The notes under the pieces were generated by a model, which searched no databases, was not told where the DNA came from, and was given only the letters and a program-made list of their open reading frames with translations. A stretch of DNA of 64,000 nucleotides from Phocoena phocoena (Eukaryota > Chordata > Mammalia > Artiodactyla > Phocoenidae), in the NCBI RefSeq assembly GCF_963924675.1, contig NC_089222.1:139030281-139094280 (forward strand). The letters are read 5' to 3'. Both the position numbers and the translations under genes were made by a program. Of this stretch, positions 10,727 to 21,655 are shown in pieces. The first letter of the stretch is position 1; every line of letters starts with the position of its first letter.

Positions 10727-11297
10727 GGGAAGAAAGAGAGTTCTTGCTGGATGAATAGAAGGTGGGAATTGACACTCATCCTAACTAGTTGGTGAGCTCT
10801 GCCAACCCAAACACATCACAAGGGTGAGGATGTCCGCAGGCCAATGAGGGAGTGAATGAAGGGGAGTGACCGTCACCATGGGAGGACCCTCTGTGCTCTG
10901 GGGGCTGTGTTTGTCTCAGGAAACTCTCCTGCTGCCTTTTGCAGTGATTCAGCATATTATACTGTCTCCCCTTCTAGACTTGGTTGAAAGAACCCTATCT
11001 ATTGACCTGAAAAATCTTTATCAAACATCCTCATTATTCATATTTTTGAAGTAACTGTGTATCTGTGAGCATCTGTTCCCAGGGAAGCCCTGAGTCAGCA
11101 GAAGGGCCAGTTACTGTTGTGACAACTTTTATTAAAATTCTTATTTGACTCTAGCTAGATATTTGTATATAAGTAAATGGTCTACAGCAAATCATTTTTT
11201 TTTTTTCCTCTGATACAGAAGCTAGATGTGTAGATCCCATTCACTCGCTCTCAGCTGGTTTCCCCAACTGGCCAGGAGTATATATAAATAACGGCCC
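10727..11297. other. KCNJ6: Intronic sequence, no feature seen
   Basis: No recognisable repeat or exon. Confidence 0.4.
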
Positions 11298-11309
11298 ATT
11301 CTTAACTTG

Positions 11310-11372
11310 TTTTTTTTTTTTTTGACTTTTCTTTTTTTAACATCTTTATTGCAGTGTAATTGCTTTACATTT
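11310..11372 (-). mobile_element. Minimal L1 insertion (about 35 bases of L1 plus poly-T)
   Basis: Poly-T followed by 'aacatctttattgcagtgta' and 'attgctttaca' is the reverse of the young L1 terminus. The flanks 'ttcttaacttg' (about 11298) and 'ttcttacttg' (about 11371) look like a target duplication. Confidence 0.75.
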
Positions 11373-11880
11373 CTTACTTGTTCTTTACTCATTTTTTCCG
11401 CCTTTTGGAGTGAAAAGAGCATATGAAGATTCAATCTGGGTGCAGAAATTCCTGAGGAAGAAAGCCCTCTGGGGACAGATCAGAGTGAAAGATGTGCCCA
11501 AGAATAATGTGAGTGAAGGTAAAGTGAAACTCTGCTCATCACAGACTGCGACCCTGGTCCAGTCAGCCAGGGCCTCAGTGAGCAACTGACTGTGAATTTC
11601 TAAGGGCTCTTGCAGGAAGGTCAAGCCAGCATGCATGGCGACTCCGTCTCTGCTGGCTTCCAGAATATTTGGCTGCTGGCAAGGGCACGCCCATTTCAAC
11701 CCTGCGATGGGACTGTTTCTCAGAGCTGTGCTTCCCGTGACCACCTAGCATGTTTCACCACGCCCCCGCCCCCCGCACAAAACCAACAGTTCTGAGACTG
11801 CACCAGTCTCCAAGGATGCTCACTGTCTGAGCCACAGAGCGGCTGACCAGCCAACTCTGGGCCCCATGGGGCTGCCATTG
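11373..11880. other. KCNJ6: Intronic sequence, no feature seen
   Basis: About 500 unassigned bases. A 119-residue minus-strand open frame has no recognisable homology. Confidence 0.4.
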
Positions 11881-11884
11881 GAAC

Positions 11885-12392
11885 CTGGGGTATCCGTACT
11901 GTGACGGTTCCTTGTATGTGTCAACGTGATGGGGCCGCCAGCTGCCCAGGTAGAACATTATTCTGGGTGTGTCTGTGAAGGTGTTTCTGGATAGGGTTCA
12001 TATTTGAATTGTTGGACTAAGAAGAACAGAGTGCCCTCTGCAACATGGGGAGGTCATCCAATCCATTAAAGTCCTGAATAGAACAAAAAGGTGGAGGAAG
12101 AGAGGGTTTGTTTCCTCTGCTTGATTGAGCTGGGACATTGGTCTTCTCCTGTCTTTGGATTTGGACTCGGGCTGGAACTGCACCATTGGCTCTCCTGGGT
12201 GTCCAGCTTGCCAACTGCAGATCTGGGGACTTTTCAGCCTCCATAGCTATGTGAGCCGATTCCTTATAATAAGTCTCTTTATCTGTCATCTGTCTATATC
12301 TACCTGTTAGCTATTATCTCTCTATCTATCATCTATGGATCTTTACCCCATTGGTTCTGTTTCTCTGGAGAGTCCATACTAATACACATACT
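11885..12392 (+). mobile_element. Ancient LTR-like interspersed repeat with internal TATC microsatellite
   Basis: It contains 'gggtgtgtctgtgaaggtgt', 'gaatagaacaaaaaggtgga', 'gagctgggacattggtcttc' and 'ggttctgtttctctggagag', ending near 'actaatacaca'. This is a familiar mammal-wide repeat, with a degenerate (TATC)n/(TGTC)n tract at about 12275-12340. The family name is not certain. Confidence 0.6.
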
Positions 12393-13605
12393 GAACAGAA
12401 CACCGCAGCCAGAATCTCCATGACCCTTCATGGGGCTTTTCTAACCCACACCTCTGGGACCTCAGGGCTCACTGAAGAATCCCTTCTCCAGGGCAGGCAG
12501 CATTCACTGTCTGTGGCAGATCTGGTGTTTCTGCAGAGGTTCCCATCAAGGGCACTGGGATGAGGATTATGCCAGTTGTGGACGGAGCTATGACCCTAGA
12601 GCTGACTGCAAGATTTCTAAGTAACCCCAAGAAATCTGTCCGTTAGGTATCAAGGAGTAAAAAGCTTAGTCCCGTGGCCCCGGTCAGAAATAACAATGCC
12701 AAGGTTGAGATTTCCTCTTGTCTTTCTAACTTTCCAGGGGTTGAGAGTTTTCAGTGCTTGACTTTTCCCGGCATTTTTCATTTGATGCAACAATGTGAAA
12801 CTCTCAGATGAGGGGAGGAAATTCCCAGCGTCGGCATGGATGATATGATCCAAGTGAAGGATGATCTAGAAAGAGCCAGACGGTAATTCGATAACTCGCC
12901 AAGCTTCTCTGATTGCGCCTGTCTCTTCATCTTCTGTGGATTGTTCCTGTGTTGGTTTCAGTCCGAGAGGAGAGTGACAGGTGCTTGTGGATGAATTTAG
13001 CACAGGATCCTGCGCTGTCCTGAGCAGAATAGAAACCTGTAACTTGGTCAGGAGCTTCTGAAAAGAGTGTGCACAAGCCTGCTGGTTTCACTCTGATCCA
13101 TCCCCCAAGGGCTTGCTTCCTTAGGATGTCTGTACTCAGATTCTTCATAACCTTTTTTGAAAAAGGGAAAACGTGAGTAATGGTTTCTCATCTTGCTGTT
13201 CATTAAACGTTCTCTCTGTGAATGTATATGTGGCTGGTGAATTATACTAGTGAAGTCAGCTGGCAACAAAAAAATAAGAAAAAGAAGGGAAGGTAAAAAG
13301 GGTGTTTTCTGGAAGGTCAGGGCTCTGGGCAGCCACCATGGCCAACTGAGACCACCGTCCCTGGAGCCCCCGTGTAATCTGAGGTCAGGGTGTGTGATTG
13401 GGATGCTGGCCTAGGCTGGCTGATGAAGGTGTTGGGTACCTGTTTCTCTGTTTCTTTATCGGGGCGAAAGAGGTCTGGCGTGCCCACATGTTGGGGGGTT
13501 GGACTGGACCTGACACTTTTCTGTCTTGTCCATTTCTTTATTCCACAAATATTATCTATTTAGATGGTCTGTGAGGAGATAGCAGAAGGTGAGAGATTAC
13601 TGAGA
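12393..13605. other. KCNJ6: Intronic sequence, mostly unassigned
   Basis: About 1.2 kb with no repeat I can name. The segment about 12650-12960 is balanced unique sequence and could be a weak conserved-element candidate. Confidence 0.4.
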
Positions 13606-13609
13606 AGGA

Positions 13610-14280
13610 TGGAGCATTCATTTCCCATGGCTGCCATGACAAATCACGACAAACCGGGTGGCTTTGAAACAACAGAAATGTATTCTCTTGTAGACCTGGA
13701 GGTCAGAAGCCTGAAATCAAGGTGTCAGCGGGGCTGTGCTCCCTCTGGAGGCTCTGGGGGAGGATCCTTCCTGCTTCTTCCAGCCTCTGGTGGCTCCAGA
13801 TGTCCCTTGGCTTGTGGCCACATCACTCCAATCTCTGCCTCCGTCTTCACGTGGCCTTTTCCTCTGTGTCTGTGTCTTTGTCTCTTCTATCTCATAAGGG
13901 CACTTGTCACAGGATTTAGGATGATCTCATCTTGAAATTCTTAGCTTAATTACATTTTTTTTTTTTTTGCGGTACGCGGGCTTCTCACCGCTGTGGCCTC
14001 TCCTGTTGCGGAGCACAGGCTCCGGACGTGCGGGCTCAGCGGCCATGGCTCATGGGCCCAGCCACTCCGCGGCATGTGGGATCTTCCTGGACCGGGGCAC
14101 GAACCCGCGTCCCCTGCATTGGCAGGCGGACTCTCAACCACTGCGCCACCAGGGAAGCTCCAGCTTAATTACATTTTTGAAGACCCTTTTCCCAACAAAG
14201 TCACATTCAGAGACACTGGAGCTTAGGGTATAAACATCTTTTGTGGGGCAGGTCACCATTCAATCCCCTACATATCGGTT
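13610..14280 (-). mobile_element. MLT1-type MaLR LTR, interrupted by a SINE
   Basis: Reversed MLT1: 'aaccgggtggctttgaaaca', 'gacctggaggtcagaagcct', 'ggctctgggggaggatcctt', 'cactccaatctctgcctccg', then after the SINE 'tttttgaagacccttttccc'. The element is split at about 13955-14161. Confidence 0.85.
13955..14161 (-). mobile_element. CHR-type SINE (cetacean) with TSD
   Basis: Poly-T, then 'gcggtacgcgggcttctcac', ending 'gcgccaccagggaagctcc', which is the tRNA-derived head in reverse. The duplication AGCTTAATTACA is present at 13943-13954 and 14162-14173. It inserted into an existing MLT1 LTR. Confidence 0.95.
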
Positions 14281-14284
14281 GGTG

Positions 14285-15530
14285 CCCGAGCAGTGACAGA
14301 GTGGTCCTCTGTTGACCCAAGAACTGCTGAAGGGGGCTCCATCTGACCCTGCAGCCTGCTGGGAAGGTGCTGCAAACCCAGCAGCTTTCAAGAGCTCTGG
14401 AGCCACAGGGAGCAAAGGCAGGGATGCTTCAGGGAACAGCAGACCCTTGGGAACAGTGCTCAGGCCAAACCAGAGCTCCAACATCCACGCTCACCTTTCC
14501 GAGTAGATCCAGCCTGCTTTCACCCACGCTGCCTCTCATCTCTGAGGGAAGCATTCCTGGAAAAGCGTGTCCTCTGAATCATATTACCATCCTGATTTAC
14601 ATTATAATTTCTTCAGCTGTGTGTTCCCAGAGGGAGGAAATCAGCTACAAGCCATCACCCAAAATTCACATATAAGCACAAAGCAATCCCGAAAGAAAAG
14701 TCGTGTTTGCAGAAAAAGATGGGGCCAGTGTCGCAAAGGTGGATTCCCCGGTGACAGATGTGACTGTGGACTTCAGTGTGATGTGGCCGTTGAGAAACCC
14801 CCATTTCTGGAAGCATTTTCACGGTTCTTGCTTTTTTTAAAAACAGCATTTAACGAGAGCAGCTTTGAATAAATCCTTCCTCAGGGTTCCCTGAAAGGAT
14901 CATCCTTTCCCTCCCATCCCCCTTCCTTTGCTTAGCCCACTGGCTTTCCTACAGTTTTAGGAGCACATTGTCGATAATATTTCTCAGCGGAGGAAACACA
15001 GATGCACTGTCTCTTCAATGGTCGGAATGGTCTGTTTGCCCAGCTCAGCATGTTTGTTTGTTTCCAGGAAGAGGGAAGGAAAGCTCAGAGCCTGGCAGGT
15101 GGTAGGAGGGGAGATGATGGGAAGGAAGCCAAGGCCAGGGCAGAAGTGGGCAGAGTTCCGCTGGGAGCTGAGCGTGGCCAGGTATGGGGAGGGGGCTGCC
15201 TCACCATAGCAGATTGCTGGTCTGGACCCTGGGCCCAGCTCTTTCCTGATATACTGCAGGGGAGGAACCCTTACTTGGGTAGGCGGAGGGAGAGGGCGTG
15301 GCTTTTGCAGTCTGGTGAGCTGGCTGCTTGCAGCATCAAACTGTGCAGGGTGGGTGGGAGTGAGGCCCAGAGTGCATCTCACTGATGGCCTGAGATGGAG
15401 AGTGACCACATCTGTGTGAGGCCGACCTGCACAGAGGGGAGATGTTCCCCATGGAACCTTCTCCAACAGCAAATGAACTGGTCTCCAGCCATAAATAAGA
15501 AGTCAAAACTTTCCCTCTGATTGTTGTATT
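14285..15530. other. KCNJ6: Intronic sequence, no feature seen
   Basis: About 1.2 kb of unassigned sequence. A 162-residue minus-strand open frame (14984-15472) shows no domain, splice context or homology. Confidence 0.4.
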
Positions 15531-15534
15531 AGTT

Positions 15535-15985
15535 TGCTGGGGCTGCCATAAGGAAGTGCCATAGACTAGGGGCTTCAACAACAGAAAGCTGCTGTCTCAC
15601 AGGTCCGGAGGCCGGAGTCTGCGAACAAGGTGTGCGCAGTTTGGTTTCTTCTGAGGGTGGTGATGGAAGGTCTGTTCCAGGCCTCCCTCTTGGCTTCTGG
15701 GGCTTTGCTGGCAATCACTGGCGAACCTTGGCTTGAAGTTGCACCACCCCTATGTCTGCCCTCATCTTTATGTGACATTTTCCCTGAGCACGTGTCTGTG
15801 TCCAAATTTCCCCTTTTTATAAGGACAGCAGTCATTTTGCATTAGGGTCCAGCCTACTGTAGTATGACCTCATCTTAACTAATTACATCCACGATGACCC
15901 TATTTCCAAATAAGCACACATTCTTAGGTCCTGGGGGTTAGGACGTTACCGTATGGATTTTGGGGGATACAGTTCAATAATAACA
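15535..15985 (-). mobile_element. MLT1-type MaLR LTR
   Basis: It runs from 'gtattagtttgctggggctg' through 'agtatgacctcatcttaact', 'gaccctatttccaaataagc' and 'ggtcctgggggttaggacgt' to 'tttgggggatacagttcaat', the reverse of a full MLT1 LTR. Confidence 0.88.
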
Positions 15986-16179
15986 ATTGTAAAAAGTTGT
16001 GTTGGCATAAACAGCTTAGCGGAGTTTAGATTGATACTTGAAACAGTCACCCAAAGATCAGGAATATTTACTATTGACTTGGGTTTTCTTTTGCTGAAGA
16101 GGGTCAGGAAAAATCATAAAGGGCAAAGCTGAGAAGCACTCAAATCAGCTGAGAGAAAAATGGATTATTCGATGGATAG

Positions 16180-17049
16180 TGTTTGGACAATCAGCCGGTC
16201 ATTCAGAGCAAAATGCAAGCTGGCTCCCTAGCTGAGTCCAGTTGGATCAAAGATCTCGGTCTAAAAGTTAAACTGTTGAAAGGACTACGGGAAAACAAAG
16301 CAGAGTTATTTTATGCTAATAATATAGGAATAGGGAAGGCCTATTCCTATGTTCCTAAAATATAAGCATGCCTATGACATAAAACTGAGATCTTATTAAA
16401 AAAAAGTGATGTTTCACTACATAAAATAAAAATATTATATAAAAATATCCAGGCTAAAGATAAAAAAATACCATTAACAAAGAAAGCCATGAGACAAAGG
16501 ATAGATTGTGAAAAACATGTATGTGTAAAACATGTAACTGGCAAAGGGCTAATTTTCTTTATATAAAGCAAGGCTTTCCAAATCAATAAGAAAAAGCTAA
16601 AAACCCATTGGAAAAAACGGGCAAAGGGCAGAAAAAGCAGCACCAGGAAATATATAAAAAATGCTCAACTCCACTCTAAGAAATGTAAATGACACCTAGT
16701 TTTCACTTACCCTGCTGGCAAAGATCAAGGAGCTGCTTATATCCAGCGTGGGTGAAAATCTGTTTACTCAGGCACGAGCCCCTCTGGAGGCAGGCTTTTA
16801 AATCAACACAACCTCTTGAGGGCAATTTGGCAGTATCTTTAAAAGCAAAATATGCATATCCCCTTTTCTCCCATCAATCTCACTTCTAAGAATCTATTTT
16901 ATGGAAATCAAAGAGTTTCCTTGTAGTGTTGTTTGTAATAGAAAAAATGTAGGAAGCCATCTAAATATTCATCAGTAGAGGACTAGCTCTATACATGATC
17001 ACACATCCATAAAATAGACTATTATTTTGCAGTTTAAAAGAATACGTGA
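16180..17049 (+). mobile_element. Ancient L1M, left part (ORF2 end and 3' UTR)
   Basis: Decayed L1 ORF2 sequence ('ttggatcaaagatctcggtc', 'aaatcaataagaaaaagcta', 'aaacgggcaaagggcagaaa', 'tttggcagtatctttaaaag'). It is cut at 17049 by a younger L1 and resumes at 17797. Confidence 0.82.
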
Positions 17050-17796
17050 TTTCCTGCACTGTGCAAAAGCTTTTAAGTTTCATTAAGTCCCATTTGTTTA
17101 TTTTTGTTTCTATTTCCATTCCTCTGGGAGACGGGTCAAAAAGGATCTTGCTGTGATTGCAGCTGTATTTACAATAGCCAGGAGATGGAAGCAACCTAAG
17201 TGTCCATTGACAGATGAATGGATAAAGAAGATGTGGCACATATATACAATGGAATATTACTCAGCCATAAAAAGAAACAAAACTGAGTTATTTGTAGTGA
17301 GGTGGGTGGACCTAGAGACTGTCATACAGAGTGAAGTAAGTCAGAAAGTGAAAAACAAATACCGTATGCTACACATATATATGGAATAAAAAAAATAGCT
17401 CTGAAGAACCTAGTGGCAGTACAGGAATAAAGACATAGACATAGAGAATGGACTTGAGGATGCGGGGAGGGGGCAGGGTAAGCTGAGATGAAGTGAGAGA
17501 GTGGCATGGACTTATATATACTAACAATTGTAAAATAGATAGCTAGTGGGAAGCAGCCGCATAGCACAGGGAGATCAGCTCGGTGCTTTGTGACCACCTA
17601 GAGGGGTGGGACAGGGAGGGTGGGAGGGAGATGCAAGAAGGAGGAGATGTGGAGATATGTGTATATGTATAATTGATTCACTTTGTTATAAAGCAGAAAC
17701 TAACACACCATTGTAAAGCAATTATACTCCAATAAAGATGTAAAAAATAAAAGATCTATTAAAATAAATAAATAAAACAAAACAATAAAACAAACA
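17050..17796 (+). mobile_element. Younger L1 with 5' inversion (twin priming), TSD present
   Basis: The first 100 bases or so (17050-17150) are L1 ORF2 in minus orientation: the reverse strand reads Lys-Ile-Asn-Lys-Trp-Asp...Lys-Leu-Lys-Ser-Phe-Cys-Thr. From about 17155 on it is L1 in plus orientation through the 3' end and A-rich tail. Flanking duplications AAAAGAATACGTGA (17036-17049) and AAAAGAATACTTGA (17797-17810) differ at one base. Confidence 0.88.
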
Positions 17797-18110
17797 AAAA
17801 GAATACTTGAATCCGTACATAGATTACATTGTGAAAAAGCAATTAACCAGGAGCAAAAACGTATGCTTCCACTTGTGTAACAAAATATAAATATGTATTA
17901 ATGCATGTGGACGTATGCTTGAATAAGTATGGAACATTTCTGGAAGGCATACAAGTGGCTGTGAACCGTTCTCTCCCGGTAGAGGCACCAGAGAAGAGGG
18001 GGTGGGCGGGAGATGTATTTTTCATTACACATTCTTTTATGCTATTGGAATTTCTTACCATGTACCACTATTACTTGTAATGTAAAACCATCGAAATCAA
18101 AATGACTAAA
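17797..18110 (+). mobile_element. Ancient L1M, right part (3' UTR)
   Basis: It continues the L1M broken at 17049: 'atgcttccacttgtgtaaca', 'atttctggaaggcatacaag' and 'attggaatttcttaccatgt' follow L1M 3' UTR order. Confidence 0.75.
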
Positions 18111-18334
18111 AAAATGAGGAGCCAGACATTGATCCTTCTTTGGCAATCAAATGGTTTTGCTCTGATGACTCTTATGTGTACAGCTGAGGACAGTGGCAGG
18201 TAAAATTTAATTGCTTTAGACTGAAGCAAATAAAGAGATTCATTACCCAAATCAAGCTGGCTATGTAGGTGGTGGATCAGGGTGTCTGTTGTGTGGGAGG
18301 AAAAGAGCTCCTATGATTTAAAAAACAGGCATTG

Positions 18335-18457
18335 GACTTCCCTGGCAGTCCAGTGATTAAGACTCTGCGCTTCCACTGCAGGGGGCGCAGGTTCCATCCC
18401 TGGTCAGGGAACCAAGATCCCACATGCCACGTGGTGTGGCGGTGAAGAAAACAAAAC
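18335..18457 (+). mobile_element. Short CHR-type SINE with TSD
   Basis: 'gacttccctggcagtccagt', 'gattaagactctgcgcttcc' and 'ggttccatccctggtcaggg', ending A-rich, are the tRNA-derived unit of a distinct CHR subfamily. Imperfect duplications occur at 18321-18334 and 18458-18472. Confidence 0.88.
18376..18388 (+). promoter_or_regulatory. SINE-borne CTCF-like motif
   Basis: CTGCAGGGGGCGC inside the SINE matches the invariant AGGGGGCGC half of the CTCF core and 12 of 14 positions overall. Confidence 0.3.
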
Positions 18458-18473
18458 AAAAACCAGACATTGA

Positions 18474-20160
18474 ATCTGGTGGTCTGACCTCCACATGCCC
18501 CCTTCCTTGTGTTAGATGCTCCCAGGATACAAGGGTAGACGGGGGCCTAGGTATTTGGTCCCAGGCCTCAGACTCCTGGGCACCTAGGTGCCAGGACACA
18601 GACATGATGGGGAGGGAGGGGATAAAGGGAAAAATGAGGGCTGGGGGCAGGAGGAGAGAGGGGGCCTGCAGCAAAACCCGGAGCACGCACCCTCCCTAAA
18701 GGCAGGCAAATTCAAGCTCCTAAGAATACTTGGTCAAATAAATGAGGAAAGTGAGGCCCAGAGTGGCTCACGTGGCTGCCCCAGCGGGCTGGTTCCCTAG
18801 TCCACGCCGTCCTCTCACACGGAGCATCTAAGGCCCCCAGAGGGAAGGGTACCTTCTAGGACACAGGGAAGCCCCTTAGGGCGGAGGGCGTCATCCACAC
18901 AGACCGCCAGGGCCCTTAGAAGTGCTTTAGGTGCTGGCTTGGGTTAGAACAGTGTGACAGGGGCGTCCTCACTTGGGACAGGCTGGGCTGGAGACCTGGG
19001 CTGCTGGGAGCCTGGAAGGTTCATACCTGGCTGGGCCCCAGCCACTGGCTCAGCCACGTGGGATTGCACGCCGCAACAGAGGTTTTCCCCTTAAATGGCA
19101 ATATGAATAAACAAACGCTTCTCAGTTGAAGCCAGAATTCTTTCGGCAGTGTGGCAAACACTCCCCTTTCTTTGCAAGCGGACGATGCCTGAGTGTCATC
19201 TAAGCATGTTCTCATGTCCCCGTGCCATGTTGCTGAGACCTTAAATACTGTGCTGTCCTTCAGTGCAGACCTGATCTCAGGAGATTGGAAGGTGTAGGAA
19301 CGTGGGCTTCTCTCCTAAATAGTTCCAACAGCTGCATGTTCGGGCTCTTTTTCTTTGGTGTAGGGCTCTGGGCTTTCCTCACTTGCTGCCAGACCCAACT
19401 CTCACTGCTTTCCACATGCCAGCTGTTTGCAAACCCATCTCCTCCCTTTATTTACTGCTTCCGGTCTGCTCTGGTCTGGGAATCCTGTCAACTGACCTTA
19501 GGATTTCTTATTAGAAAAAAGAAAGAAACAGGCTCTGCTTATCTTCACGTCAGCCTTAGATACTGTGCTAAAATGCACGAGGTTTAATCAGTGGACACTC
19601 TGATGTCTTTTGTGGTTGCATTTCTCCCCTCACTTTTGGGTTCTTAGTTGGATTCTGGAATCTAGATGGATCAAGTTGCTGGATAAACAAGTGTCAGATG
19701 ACTGAAATTTTTTTAGTGCTATTTAGACCATATTCAATGATTTTGAATGATTTAAAATTTCTTGTTCTTGTTCACTGAGTCCTAGCATCCAAGATGGAAG
19801 GCATCCCTCTCGTCTGACCTGGTTCAGGTATAGAACACCTGATGAGAGACAGGCAGCTCTCCAGTTCTTAGTTTAGCTGATATTTTTGCTAAGGGCTTGG
19901 CAGACAGGTTTTTTTTCCCCTATAAAGATAATTTTAGAGCTAACGTGTTCTAAAGTTACCTGAATTATATGTGTTGGAATTCCCAGCTCATCCTGCTGAG
20001 ATTCAACCTAAGAAAGAATTACCAGCTAATAAGGAGGATGAGTGCTTTTTCTAACCTGACATTTTTAGGAGTTTGAACTATCTGTCATTTTACAGGTGAG
20101 TGAGAGCCTCAGAGCACTAGAGAGATACCAGTATTTAAAAAGCAAGAGTTTTTTTTTCTT
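18474..20160. other. KCNJ6: Intronic sequence, no feature seen
   Basis: About 1.7 kb in which I recognise no repeat, exon or regulatory site with confidence. Confidence 0.4.
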
Positions 20161-20164
20161 GGTT

Positions 20165-20268
20165 GTCGGCAATATTTCAGATTCTATGCTAAGCTCTTTT
20201 ATGTAATCTCATTTAAGCCAGGCAGGTTATTATCCCCTCTCATCAGGTAAAGGAACTGGGGGTCCGGG
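20165..20268 (-). repeat. MIR SINE fragment
   Basis: 'attctatgctaagctctttt', 'atgtaatctcatttaagcca' and 'ggtaaaggaactgggggtcc' are reversed MIR core and promoter-distal sequence. Confidence 0.55.
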
Positions 20269-20389
20269 TAGACCAGGTATCTGGGTCAAGGACAGGGTAG
20301 GGTCAAGGCGTGAATGCACCTTCTGGTCACAAGAGGTCACTGCTCTCCCTGGTGAATTGCACCGTCTTGGTCAGCCTAGTGGAGTGTGT

Positions 20390-21120
20390 AACACAACCCA
20401 CTGCTGGTGACAAAGACTCTCCCTGACCTGACTTTAGGGAGGCTCCTCTGAACCCTCTCTCCAATGAAGCCTTGACTTCAGGACTTATGTGTCTGTCTTT
20501 GCATTGCCCAATTTTAGCAAAAGTCCTGCTAAGTTGGTTTAGCCAGAACCCCCATTCCCCCTTCTTTGATATCTGATCACCCTCAGTATCTGATCTGGTT
20601 CTTGGCCCTCAGCACTCCCTAGATGATGTCTGATCACCCTGGCCCGCTTTCAGTAAGAGTTCTATTAGGTTGGTTTAGTCAGAATGTTCCGTTTTTTTTG
20701 TGTACGCGGGCCTCTCACTGTTGTGGCCTCTCCCGTTGTGGAGCACAGGCTCCGGACGCGCAGGCTCAGCAGCCATGGCTCATGGGCCCAGCCGCTCCGT
20801 GGCATGTGGGATCTTCCTGGACTGGGGCACGAACCCGTGTCCCCTGCATCGGCAGGCGGACTCTTAACCACTGCGCCACCAGGGAAGCCCCAGAATGTTC
20901 TTTTACCCCAATTGTTCCCTCTTAGTATTTTTCCATCCACCGACAACTTCCCCCTCCACCACCTTGGCTAAAAGTCCCTGCTTGTCCACACTGTATTTGG
21001 AATTGAGCCCAGTTCTACACTGAGATTTTGTTTCCCCTATTGTAATAATGCCTGATTAAAATCTCCTTTTACTGCTTTAACTACTCTCAGGCTCTGGTTT
21101 TTCTTGGACGCTGGCAAGGC
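20390..21120 (+). mobile_element. ERV-like LTR with internal repeats, interrupted by a SINE
   Basis: The right part has an LTR-like polyadenylation signal (ATTAAA at 21055-21060) followed by 'tctccttttactgctttaac'. Near-duplicates 'aagttggtttagccaga' (20531) and 'aggttggtttagtcaga' (20667), and 'tctgatcaccct' twice, show internal repeats of the kind found in U3. Boundaries are approximate and the family is unnamed. Confidence 0.5.
20690..20890 (-). mobile_element. CHR-type SINE (cetacean) with TSD
   Basis: Poly-T, then 'gtacgcgggcctctcactgt', ending 'gcgccaccagggaagccc'. The duplication CAGAATGTTC is exact at 20680-20689 and 20891-20900. It lies inside the LTR-like element. Confidence 0.95.
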
Positions 21121-21410
21121 TTGTTCTGGGATATTGAATTCCAGTGGCCAAACAGGTGGGGAAGAGGGATGCAGGTGTCAGGTAAGATACCTGAGATTAT
21201 TCATTAATGAGACCTGTCTGTACTGATACTTGGCTGGAAACCAGACTTGGTTGCTCAGTAAATATTTTCTCTTAGTCCTACAGTTTTAGAAAAGGTATTT
21301 AATAGACACAGTGACATTATGGGTGGAAGTGTTGGCTAAAATATCAGATCCAAAGAGAGCATGCTGGAGGTCAAATGGAGGATTCTTTGAATATATTCTG
21401 AACTAATGTA

Positions 21411-21476
21411 TTGTGTTGGCCAAAAAGTTCGTTTGGGTTTTTCCCTAAGATGTTATGAAGTTTTTGGCCAACGCAA
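21411..21476. mobile_element. Mariner-type MITE with TA target duplication
   Basis: A 66-base near-palindrome: left end 'ttgtgttggccaaaaagttc', right end 'ctttttggccaacgcaa' reversed (here 'gaagtttttggccaacgcaa'). TA flanks it on both sides (21409-21410 and 21477-21478). It can fold into a hairpin and encodes nothing. Confidence 0.9.
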
Positions 21477-21489
21477 TAATTCAATCGTA

Positions 21490-21655
21490 GTGAAGATATC
21501 ATTAAATATATGCATATAGATATACATAATGTGTATATATGTATATATATATATACATATATGTATGCATATGTACAATGTATAATAATATTATATGTTG
21601 CATTATAATATGTATTATATATTATTATATATTATAATATACATATATTCTTGAA
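21490..21655. repeat. AT-rich (TA/TATG)n low-complexity tract
   Basis: Alternating TA and ATGTAT units dominate, with local self-complementarity. It starts a few bases after the mariner MITE. Confidence 0.85.

Noticed and set aside
14984..15472. A 162-residue minus-strand open frame
   Set aside because: No domain, low complexity, no splice context, and an opposing frame of similar length on the other strand. It is consistent with chance.
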